Shown here piece by piece: positions 7,872-14,230 of a stretch of 14,456 nt of DNA; the first letter of the stretch is position 1, and the number at the start of each line of letters is the position of its first letter. The DNA lies in the NCBI GenBank assembly GCA_020434375.1, contig JAGRAY010000029.1, positions 1 to 14,456 on the forward strand, given 5' to 3'. Position numbers and translations under genes: made by a program. This stretch comes from Bdellovibrionales bacterium. Lineage in GTDB: Bacteria > Bdellovibrionota_G > JALEGL01 > JAGRAY01. The notes beneath the pieces are model-generated. The model did no database searches. It was not told where the DNA came from and saw nothing but the letters and a program-made list of their open reading frames with translations.

Positions 7872-9440
7872 CTAGAACCCACTTAAAACCACTTGTAAGC
7901 GCGTTAACAAATGATGATCTCCAACATTGTAAACCCATTCATAACCCATGCCACCCATAAGAATAAGATTATTTGAAAGATGATATGTTGGGGACAGTAT
8001 CGCTCTAAGCCGGGTGTCAATTCCCTGAACTGATGGAAACTGATTTGAAATCGGTGCTAAGTACTGATCTACCTGTTTTCTCCCTCGACGTTCGAAAGCA
8101 ACCTCCAACGTTGACCAAAGCTTTGACCTAAGCTTATTTTTCAAAAAAACATACAGACCCATTCCATCTGGTCCAATGGGGTGCCCCAGGATACGTTTTC
8201 GATCTACAAAGCCTGACGTAAAAACGCTGTTCCGATACGTGATCTCTATTGTACTAACCCACTCGACTGTGACCTCGGAATCTATCTGACCCACTCGAAA
8301 AGGCTTACGAATTCCCCATAGTGTCGAAAGATCTTTCCAGCGACCACTTCCACAACAATCTTCCCAAAATATTTCACCATAAAGCGACAAATTTCCTAAG
8401 CGCTCAAACGTAAATCGATAGTCAACCATGAAGTTCCGATTCGACAAATTCGTTTGCGTAATATCTCCGACTCTGGCACCAAAAGTTTCGCTTATAAGAT
8501 CAATGATGTTCGCTTCCGGACTACCCTCTCCTCCCAAAATAATCGACTGAGCAAAACCTAGCTCAAGCCATTGCTTAGGTAATATTGACAACCTTTGTGC
8601 CACAAAAACACTGTGTGGAAATTTCTGATCACCATCTAAAATGGAAACAATAAAATTAAAACGCGTTTGACCAAGCACGTGAAGCCACCAGGGAAGTACG
8701 ATAGGCTTCGTATTTTCAATCCGTAAGCCTGTTAAAGGAAGTTGGTGACCACCCAAAATAAGACTTCCAGAATAGCCTTGCCCCCACTTTGCAGTAAACC
8801 TTCCAAGTGTTGACTCGAAGGCACCTGAACCTAGTTTGAAGTAGCCAAGGTACAAAGACGGTTTAAATTCAAGGTTGCTATCCTCACGGTTCCAACCTAA
8901 GGGGAAAATAGGAGCGACTTCAATCGCGCTCCATCCTCCAAATCGCGCAGTAAAATGAGGCTCAATCCATGCCTGTCCACCTTGACTCTGAAAACGTCCC
9001 CCTAACTCGTTCAAAAGTGGATTAATTCTGGCATCCGTTTCCAATTGAGAAATGCTCCTGGAGTTTGTAAACCACGCGCCTCCCTTGAGATTCATCTCAA
9101 AAGAAAAGTCTTTTATCTTGGTCGATGACATCTCTCGTTGGGTCAAATAATTCTCTATTAAATTGAGATCTTCTCTTGCATGTATATTTATATCTTCCTT
9201 ATTATTTTCGAGTATCCACAAATAGATAGAGCGAACATAGGCGTCTGTCATCGTTGAAACTCCTGACAGCTTTCGTGGAACCAAGCTTTGATTTTGAAGA
9301 CGATTTATTGCATCATAGACAATGCTCTGACTGTCGATATCTGGACTCACAAACATTTCTGCGCTAAACCCAGAGACACAAGACACAATGTGGAACACTA
9401 TTAAAAAAATAACGTTTCTAGCTTTAATGGTGGGGTTCAT
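7872..9440 (-). CDS. Wzi-family capsule assembly outer-membrane protein
   Basis: A 522-residue protein with a signal peptide, a helical N-terminal region (about 30-110, including a pattern PDIDSQSIVYDAINRLQNQ typical of the start of Wzi-family proteins) and a long C-terminal part rich in alternating hydrophobic/polar strands with many Tyr, Trp and Phe residues, ending in GF as outer-membrane barrels often do. E. coli Wzi is an 18-strand outer-membrane lectin that holds group 1 capsule on the surface. The start is the ATG at 9440, because GGAAG lies seven bases upstream; a GTG one codon earlier is less well spaced. The signal peptide could be cleaved by signal peptidase I after SGFSA or, since residues 18-21 read IVSC, by signal peptidase II at Cys21. 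It follows the flippase-like gene after 82 bases and is immediately followed by the PAP2_3 gene. The ligand is unknown. Confidence 0.88.
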   Translation of the reverse strand: MNPTIKARNVIFLIVFHIVSCVSGFSAEMFVSPDIDSQSIVYDAINRLQNQSLVPRKLSGVSTMTDAYVRSIYLWILENNKEDINIHAREDLNLIENYLTQREMSSTKIKDFSFEMNLKGGAWFTNSRSISQLETDARINPLLNELGGRFQSQGGQAWIEPHFTARFGGWSAIEVAPIFPLGWNREDSNLEFKPSLYLGYFKLGSGAFESTLGRFTAKWGQGYSGSLILGGHQLPLTGLRIENTKPIVLPWWLHVLGQTRFNFIVSILDGDQKFPHSVFVAQRLSILPKQWLELGFAQSIILGGEGSPEANIIDLISETFGARVGDITQTNLSNRNFMVDYRFTFERLGNLSLYGEIFWEDCCGSGRWKDLSTLWGIRKPFRVGQIDSEVTVEWVSTIEITYRNSVFTSGFVDRKRILGHPIGPDGMGLYVFLKNKLRSKLWSTLEVAFERRGRKQVDQYLAPISNQFPSVQGIDTRLRAILSPTYHLSNNLILMGGMGYEWVYNVGDHHLLTRLQVVLSGF

Positions 9441-9525
9441 CACTTTTCTTCCAACTAGGTCTTGTCACGCAACTGAAAAAGGTCTCTCAACCACTCTCAT
9501 TTCAGTCGGTGCCACGACAGCACTT

Positions 9526-10404
9526 TTAACGACAGCGGTTTTGATTAGCATTAAAGCGTGGCAGAGTCACAAAAAAACTCGCCCCGTAAATACAAATTGG
9601 AATTGTTTGTACGAGATGCAGTACCAACGCAAACCCTATAGCTTGAGAAAATGGGACTTTAAACCAGGTCAAAACAAGTAATACAGTGGCTTCAAATGTT
9701 CCTAATCGACCCGGCGCGGCTGGTATCACAGCCGACAAAGTTAAAAACACAATCAAAAGAATTGAGGCTAGATAAGGCAAAATGATTCCGCAAGACTTAA
9801 GTGTGTACATGACGCTCAATATATAAAAAACAAGAGACAGCACGGACCATCCCATCATTGAGAACTTAAGACTAATATGAGGAATTTTCAAAAAAGCATA
9901 GTCTAGCTTTTTGAAGCCGAGAAGAATCAACATTCCCACAAACAAACTACCCGAGACCAAAAGCAAGGAATTCTCAAGTAAAGGATTGGGTTCCAAGAAA
10001 ACAATAACTGTGGCGAGCAATATAATCGCAGCTATTTGAAGCCCTCCTTCTGCCAAAACAGAAGTTAGAGCATCACGGAAATGAACATTACGATCTTTAG
10101 CTAAAAACATAGACTTACCTAAATCTCCCATTCGAAAGGGAAGAATGGAATTCATCGCCAGGCCCATTACATAAAGGCGAAATGCATACTGCCGACTCAT
10201 TTTGGAATAAATTTCAATCAATGCTCTCCACAACTGGCTCTTGGAAATAATACAAAGGAAATCAAAAACGAGAGCAATGATCAAGTATGAAACTTTCAGT
10301 TGCCTTAGTGCCAATAGCACATCGTGAACTTGTATGGTTTGAATTAAATAGAGGCAAACAACAAAACTAAGTGCAAATCCGATCCAGGTTTTAATATTTA
10401 TCAT
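9526..10404 (-). CDS. Flippase-like LPG-synthase transmembrane family protein (UPF0104)
   Basis: A 292-residue integral membrane protein with about eight helices, matching the lysylphosphatidylglycerol synthase transmembrane domain family (also called UPF0104 or AglD-like). The two family signatures are present: NSILPFRMGDLGKSMFLAK at 85-103 and VIPAAPGRLGTFE at 226-238. In MprF this domain flips a modified lipid across the membrane; stand-alone members occur beside glycosyltransferases and are thought to flip lipid-linked sugars or modified lipids, usually without direct proof. The soluble aminoacyl-transfer domain of MprF is absent. The ATG is preceded by GGAG seven bases upstream (10415-10412) and overlaps the deacetylase stop by four bases (ATGA), a strong coupling arrangement. 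Context suggests that it flips the product of the adjacent glycosyltransferase. Confidence 0.9.
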   Translation of the reverse strand: MINIKTWIGFALSFVVCLYLIQTIQVHDVLLALRQLKVSYLIIALVFDFLCIISKSQLWRALIEIYSKMSRQYAFRLYVMGLAMNSILPFRMGDLGKSMFLAKDRNVHFRDALTSVLAEGGLQIAAIILLATVIVFLEPNPLLENSLLLVSGSLFVGMLILLGFKKLDYAFLKIPHISLKFSMMGWSVLSLVFYILSVMYTLKSCGIILPYLASILLIVFLTLSAVIPAAPGRLGTFEATVLLVLTWFKVPFSQAIGFALVLHLVQTIPICIYGASFFVTLPRFNANQNRCR

Positions 10405-11198
10405 TGGACATCTCCAATGTCATTAAAGAGATTGGAGAGCGTCACGCAGTCCATTTGATTGGCTTGAATTGATCGAATAATTTCAGGTAACGCTAAAACT
10501 GTTTGCATGCGACTTTCGTTTTCACAATCCCCATCTGCGTCATGCAATAGCAAAATAGAGCCTTTAGAAAGACCTGACAAGGCTCTTTGAACAATAACAT
10601 TTTCACCGGGGTTGTCTGAATCCCACACACCTTTTGTCCAAGCACAAAGTTTAAACCCGTTTTTTTTTGCAATCCATGGTAACCACGGATTTTTTTGACC
10701 GTGTGATGTTCTAAGCCAAATGAAGTCTCCTGACTGTCTCCTGATACTAACAGCCGCAAGCCACCGATATAATTCTTGTGCGATAAGTCGGGGAGACTTA
10801 AGAATCCATCTTTTATGGTGATATCCGTGACATCCCACTTCGTGACCTTCAGTCTGCATTCTCTCGACAATCTCTGGATACTTTTCAGCGCGATATCCAA
10901 GCACAAAAAATGTCGCCCTTGCCTGATTTGCCTTAAGAATATCAAGTATTTTTGGCGTAAACTCTGGGTGAGGTCCATCATCAAATGTTAACGCTATCTG
11001 TGATCTGCCGGTTCTAGAACGATGAGGTATTTGAAATCCAAACATCGAAAAAGATGGCCATATGACGTCAAGAATCGCTACGCCCAAAATCATCCAAAAT
11101 AGCAACACAAAAAAACCAAACCAATGGTAAAGCACCAAAGCCAGCCCAATAAAAAGCGTTACACAAAGGCAAATCTTGGCAATGACAGCTTTAGGCAT
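10401..11198 (-). CDS. Membrane-anchored NodB-type polysaccharide deacetylase
   Basis: A 265-residue protein with one or two N-terminal hydrophobic segments (about 7-47) and then a NodB homology domain. Visible signatures are TFDDGP at 71-76 (metal and base aspartates Asp73, Asp74), the His pair in CHGYHHK (His124 and His128 as metal ligands) and LLLHD at 216-220 (catalytic His219). Motif 3, usually Arg-Pro-Pro-x-Gly, reads Arg163-Thr-Ser-His-Gly167, and motif 4 is rewritten as VWDSDNPG (191-198). NodB enzymes remove N- or O-acetyl groups from sugars in chitin, peptidoglycan or polysaccharides. The anchor and the flanking glycosyltransferase and flippase genes suggest a lipid-linked or nascent glycan as substrate. 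The start overlaps the glycosyltransferase stop by eight bases; no strong ribosome site is visible, so coupling is expected. The catalytic residues are mostly intact, so I expect an active enzyme. Confidence 0.9.
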   Translation of the reverse strand: MPKAVIAKICLCVTLFIGLALVLYHWFGFFVLLFWMILGVAILDVIWPSFSMFGFQIPHRSRTGRSQIALTFDDGPHPEFTPKILDILKANQARATFFVLGYRAEKYPEIVERMQTEGHEVGCHGYHHKRWILKSPRLIAQELYRWLAAVSIRRQSGDFIWLRTSHGQKNPWLPWIAKKNGFKLCAWTKGVWDSDNPGENVIVQRALSGLSKGSILLLHDADGDCENESRMQTVLALPEIIRSIQANQMDCVTLSNLFNDIGDVQ

Positions 11199-12339
11199 TG
11201 ATCACTTGCTTTTGAGGTTTTGATCGCCCCAAAATCAAGTCGTAGACATCTAGTACTTGAGACCCAACAAGGTCCCAGTCATACTTTGCGGCGTGTTTCT
11301 GACCTTGCTCTGAAAGTCGCTTTATAAGATCAGGAGAGCAAGCCAAGCGCTCAATTTCGTTCGCCCATACAACTGGATTTAATCCGTTTACGAGCAAGCC
11401 TGTTTTCTCGTGTTGAACAACTTCATCAAAGCCGCTTATATTTGAGGCCATTACTGGAGTTCCGGCTGCCATAGACTCCAAAAGTGTTATCCCAAATGAG
11501 GCCTTTGTCGCCGGGTAACAAAGAGCACTCACAGACGCTAATAACTCAGGTCGTTCGTGATAAACCGGACCAAGAAATCGAATAGAATCTTTACAGTCGC
11601 TTGGAACCAAACCTTCATAAAATGATTTCAGTGGACCATCGCCGGCAATCCAAAGTTCCACCTTGACCTTCCGTTTTCTCAATATAGGAATAGTTTGAAT
11701 CAGCATATCCAGACAATTACGAGGATCAAATCGGCCTAAAAACAAGATTCTAAAAACATTGGAAGGTTTTCGATTGAACAAATGATGATTTTGAAACTGT
11801 CTATTATCAACTCCATTAGGCACAATATGCGCTTTGAAATCGATGTATCTCTCAAACGCTGTAATGCAAGCTTTAGAAACAGCAATGATACCATCGTGAT
11901 GACTTATCCCTTTTTGTGCCAATCGTTGAAATGTATTCAAAAATGGATTTTGTTCAAAAAAACTGTGAAATGTCGCAATGGTAGGTGCATTTCTGTAGCG
12001 AAGTGCCAAAATAGGGAGCGTGGGAGTGAGTGGGGAGTGAATGTGAATCACATCGAATTGGTTTTTATCAAAAAAACGTCTGATTTTTTGTCCTAATGAT
12101 AACCCAAGCGTAACTCTTGCAAACGAACCATTAGAATGAATCAAAAAACTCTTGCCAATCTCGTGAAGAACAATACCTTCCTTTGCTGACTCTTCCAAAA
12201 GCGAAGACTTACCTTTGTGAGAGGTTAGAATTGTAACCTGGTGACCATGGCGAACCAAGAACTTGGCATAGTGAAAAACATGCTCTGTGACGCCTCCAAG
12301 ATGTGGAAAATAATACTCACTCACAAGGCAAATCTTCAT
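11191..12339 (-). CDS. Family 4 glycosyltransferase, PimA-like
   Basis: A 382-residue cytoplasmic or membrane-associated GT-B glycosyltransferase. The N-terminal half has the glycine loop LGGVTEH (14-20), HSPLTPTLPILAL (101-113) and TFHS (123-126); the C-terminal half has PNGVD (174-178), FLGRFDPRN (200-208), GDGPL (233-237) and SFGITLLESMAAGTPV (281-296). The spacing and wording resemble actinobacterial PimA, which mannosylates phosphatidylinositol, including the YDWDLVGSQ ending (353-361). The first Glu of the usual Glu-x7-Glu donor motif is Ala280; Glu288 is kept. It starts the clear run of envelope genes; the ATG overlaps the stop of a 35-residue upstream reading frame by four bases, and GGAAAG lies ten bases upstream. 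The donor sugar and acceptor cannot be read from sequence; PimA-like activity on another lipid or an undecaprenyl-linked sugar is possible. Confidence 0.92.
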   Translation of the reverse strand: MKICLVSEYYFPHLGGVTEHVFHYAKFLVRHGHQVTILTSHKGKSSLLEESAKEGIVLHEIGKSFLIHSNGSFARVTLGLSLGQKIRRFFDKNQFDVIHIHSPLTPTLPILALRYRNAPTIATFHSFFEQNPFLNTFQRLAQKGISHHDGIIAVSKACITAFERYIDFKAHIVPNGVDNRQFQNHHLFNRKPSNVFRILFLGRFDPRNCLDMLIQTIPILRKRKVKVELWIAGDGPLKSFYEGLVPSDCKDSIRFLGPVYHERPELLASVSALCYPATKASFGITLLESMAAGTPVMASNISGFDEVVQHEKTGLLVNGLNPVVWANEIERLACSPDLIKRLSEQGQKHAAKYDWDLVGSQVLDVYDLILGRSKPQKQVINA

Positions 12340-12443
12340 GGGCGTTCAACTTTCCAAATTTGGTTGATTAAACAAGTTACCACAATCAAAAATAGCACAA
12401 AGGGTTGCACAAAAATCATAAAAAATGCGAGACGAGGTTTCAT
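12336..12443 (-). CDS. Small single-helix membrane peptide, coupled to the glycosyltransferase
   Basis: A 35-residue reading frame: ATG at 12443, TGA at 12338-12336 overlapping the glycosyltransferase ATG as ATGA. Its translation is a basic start (MKPRLAF), an uninterrupted hydrophobic stretch at about 5-26 and a short charged end (WKVERP), which is what a single-pass membrane peptide looks like. The frame is closed upstream by a stop 12 codons before the ATG, so it is not the tail of a larger gene. The ribosome site is poor (TGGG a few bases before the ATG). It may be a leader peptide whose translation couples or tunes the glycosyltransferase, or a real small subunit. The exact ATGA overlap argues against chance but does not prove expression. 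Confidence 0.5.
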   Translation of the reverse strand: MKPRLAFFMIFVQPFVLFLIVVTCLINQIWKVERP

Positions 12444-12465
12444 AAGCCCATTTCTAGTTTTTTCT

Positions 12466-12506
12466 AAAAATCGCCTATTCTATAACATGACTTTCCAGAA
12501 TGCGGC
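12466..12506 (-). terminator. Possible weak terminator after the methionine sulfoxide reductase gene
   Basis: On the minus strand, just after the msrAB stop, GCC and ATTCT pair with AGAAT and GGC (with an internal bulge) around a 15-base loop, followed at once by GATTTTT. The stem is short and the loop long, so this would be a weak terminator. It overlaps a promoter candidate, so only one of the two readings may matter. Confidence 0.25.
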
Positions 12507-12508
12507 AA
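12479..12508 (-). promoter_or_regulatory. Candidate promoter for the envelope gene run
   Basis: On the minus strand, TTGCCG (12508-12503) and TATAGA (12484-12479) are 18 bases apart, a reasonable housekeeping-type -35/-10 pair. Transcription would begin near 12472, about 30 bases before the small membrane peptide. It is the only promoter-like sequence I can find ahead of the glycosyltransferase. Confidence 0.38.
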
Positions 12509-12516
12509 TTTCAAAC

Positions 12517-13545
12517 TCAATCTCTTAAATAGTGGCAATTGTACCCTCCGGGATTTTTCTGCAGATAATCTTGATGGTAGTTTTCAGCCATGTAAAACTC
12601 CGATGCGGGTACTATCTGTGTGACGATCTTACCATCCCATTTTTCTTTATTAAATTGCTGCTTTATTTTTTCAGCAGCACTTTTTTGAGAATCATTAGTA
12701 TAAAAAATTGCAGACCGATACTGCGAACCAATGTCATTTTGTTGACGATTGAGTTGCGTTGGATCATGAAGTCTGAAGAAGTAACTTAGGATTTCCTCGT
12801 AGGTAATTTTCGACGGATCAAATTCAATTTTTACGGCTTCGGCGTGGCCTGATTTGCCTTTCTTAACTTCTTCATAGTTTGGATTCAATGTAATTCCCCC
12901 AGTATATCCAACATAGGTTTCTATGACACCTGGCAACTTACGAATGATCTCTTCTACACCCCAAAAACAACCTCCAGCAAGGATGGCCACTTCAACAGAA
13001 AGCTTTTTATCGGTCTCGCCAAAAAGCTTCTCATACTCTTCATACCCTTCTGCTTTTAGCTTGTCTTTGGGAACAAACCGAAGAGCCGCGGAATTAATAC
13101 AGTATCGAAGTCCTGTTGGTTTTGGTCCATCCGCAAAAACGTGACCCAAATGAGAGTCTGCATGTTTTGATCGAACTTCGGTTCGTTTCATGAAAAATTT
13201 ATAGTCGGTTTTCTCAACAATATTTTCTTTACACAGAGGCCTGGTAAAACTTGGCCAACCGGTCCCAGATTTAAATTTGTCGGTCGAGCTAAAAAGTGCC
13301 TCACCCGATACGACGTCCACATAAATACCAGGTTCTTTGTTGTCCCAGAATTCGTTTTCAAAGGCTTTTTCAGTGCCATTATTTTGGGTAACCTCGTATT
13401 GAATCGAGGTTAAACTTTTCTTGAGTTCCGATTCATTAGGTTTTTTGAAACTTTTCATGTCTTTCGAGCCAGCTAATACCACTATCGCAGCCAAAAACAC
13501 AAATCCAATCATATTTTTAATCAATTTTGGCTTGAAAATTGGCAT
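12517..13545 (-). CDS. msrAB: MsrB-MsrA fusion methionine sulfoxide reductase, exported
   Basis: A 342-residue two-domain repair enzyme. After an N-terminal hydrophobic segment (about 11-26) that directs it to the periplasm as a signal or anchor comes an MsrB domain (about 38-175) and then MsrA (about 185-342). MsrB reduces the R form and MsrA the S form of methionine sulfoxide. MsrB has the catalytic Cys149 in RYCINS and the HADSHLGHVF segment (128-137), but lacks the zinc Cys pairs (GIYVDVVSGE at 73-82) and has Thr95 in GTGWPSF where many relatives have a resolving Cys. MsrA has the GGCFWG motif (191-196, catalytic Cys193) and a likely resolving Cys337 near the C-terminus. I chose the start at 13545 because AGGGG at 13557-13553 is seven bases upstream; an in-frame ATG at 13587 has no such site. 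It is divergent from efp. It probably protects envelope proteins from oxidation. Confidence 0.93.
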   Translation of the reverse strand: MPIFKPKLIKNMIGFVFLAAIVVLAGSKDMKSFKKPNESELKKSLTSIQYEVTQNNGTEKAFENEFWDNKEPGIYVDVVSGEALFSSTDKFKSGTGWPSFTRPLCKENIVEKTDYKFFMKRTEVRSKHADSHLGHVFADGPKPTGLRYCINSAALRFVPKDKLKAEGYEEYEKLFGETDKKLSVEVAILAGGCFWGVEEIIRKLPGVIETYVGYTGGITLNPNYEEVKKGKSGHAEAVKIEFDPSKITYEEILSYFFRLHDPTQLNRQQNDIGSQYRSAIFYTNDSQKSAAEKIKQQFNKEKWDGKIVTQIVPASEFYMAENYHQDYLQKNPGGYNCHYLRD

Positions 13546-13552
13546 CTTTGAA

Positions 13553-13557
13553 CCCCT
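13553..13557 (-). promoter_or_regulatory. Ribosome binding site deciding the msrAB start
   Basis: AGGGG on the minus strand, seven bases before the ATG at 13545-13543. It decides between this start and the in-frame ATG 14 codons upstream. Confidence 0.55.
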
Positions 13558-13575
13558 GGTTTTAGCACAAATCAA

Positions 13576-13603
13576 CTCATAGATCACTTAAATGCCCTAA
13601 CAA
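13576..13603 (-). promoter_or_regulatory. Candidate msrAB promoter
   Basis: TTGTTA (13603-13598) and TATGAG (13581-13576) on the minus strand are 16 bases apart. The -10 match is only fair. It lies back to back with the efp promoter, the two -35 boxes being four bases apart. Confidence 0.28.
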
Positions 13604-13607
13604 TTGC

Positions 13608-13636
13608 TTGTTTTGAACTCCAAAAAAAAGTATAAC
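13608..13636 (+). promoter_or_regulatory. efp promoter, placed for a leaderless transcript
   Basis: TTGTTT (13608-13613) and TATAAC (13631-13636) are exactly 17 bases apart. A start site about seven bases past the -10 box falls near 13643, within two or three bases of the efp ATG at 13645. No Shine-Dalgarno sequence lies before the ATG (CCCGCGGCC), which fits a leaderless or nearly leaderless mRNA. Confidence 0.5.
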
Positions 13637-13644
13637 CCGCGGCC

Positions 13645-14202
13645 ATGATCGCAAAAAATCTCAAAGTCGGAATGGTTATTAACTACGAAGGCCATTTATT
13701 TCGCGTAATGTCAATTCACCTTATCGCACCTGGCAATTGGCGGTCTTTTGCTCAGGCCAAACTTCGAAAACTTAGCGACGGAACCCAAAAGGAAAACCGT
13801 TTTCGCTCTGATGAGAACGTCGAGAGAGCTATTTTAGACCAACGGGAAGTCGAATATTTGTATCAAGAAGACACAACCTATCACTTCATGGATACAACAT
13901 CTTATGAACAATTTCAGCTTCAAAATGAAGATCTCGGAGACGCTATCAACTATTTAATTCCAAACATGAAAATCAATGTCGAATTTTATGAAGGCAAGCC
14001 CATAGGTGTAGCACTCCCCAAAACAGTTAACTTAAAAGTCGTCGAAACCGAACCTTACGTGAAAACTGCCACAGCAACGTCTCAGTATAAGCCCGCCAAA
14101 GTTGAAACGGGAGCAACTTTTCAAGTTCCGGGGTTCGTGACAGAAGGCGAATCTATCCAAATTGATACTGAAACGGGAAAGTACCTGGGTCGCACGAACT
14201 GA
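13645..14202 (+). CDS. efp: Translation elongation factor P
   Basis: A 185-residue protein of the normal EF-P length with the three expected beta-barrel domains: the KOW-like N-terminal domain (1-60, with GMVINYEGHLFRV at 9-21), the central OB domain (about 65-125) and the C-terminal OB domain (about 130-185, ending ESIQIDTETGKYLGR). EF-P binds stalled ribosomes in the cytoplasm and helps join consecutive prolines. The tip of the domain I loop, which carries a modified Lys or Arg in E. coli and Pseudomonas, reads APGNWRS (29-34 region) with Asn31 at the modified position, so known EpmA lysylation or EarP rhamnosylation of that residue is not possible here. The gene is the only clear plus-strand gene in the window, divergent from msrAB and convergent with an SPFH gene 28 bases downstream, without a visible terminator between them. 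Confidence 0.97.
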   Translation: MIAKNLKVGMVINYEGHLFRVMSIHLIAPGNWRSFAQAKLRKLSDGTQKENRFRSDENVERAILDQREVEYLYQEDTTYHFMDTTSYEQFQLQNEDLGDAINYLIPNMKINVEFYEGKPIGVALPKTVNLKVVETEPYVKTATATSQYKPAKVETGATFQVPGFVTEGESIQIDTETGKYLGRTN

Positions 14203-14230
14203 ACTAACCTACACCCCTAAAAGCGAGTTC

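Noticed and set aside
9388..9681. A 97-codon plus-strand frame with a signal-peptide-like start, across the gap between the Wzi and flippase genes
   Set aside because: It is antisense to the Wzi signal peptide and to the conserved C-terminal part of the flippase-like protein. Over the flippase gene its codons align exactly with the minus-strand codons, an antisense phase that often stays open by chance. It has no good ribosome site. Only the 82-base gap is not explained by real genes.
10493..10984. A 163-codon minus-strand frame inside the deacetylase gene
   Set aside because: It is a shifted frame of a gene with clear NodB motifs; its translation has no recognisable domain.
13546..13587. 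A 14-codon upstream extension of msrAB
   Set aside because: The AGGGG ribosome site lies inside it and points to the ATG at 13545; the extension would also bury the signal segment further from the N-terminus.
14203..14230. Possible bidirectional terminator between efp and the SPFH gene
   Set aside because: No inverted repeat or T-run is visible in these 28 bases.
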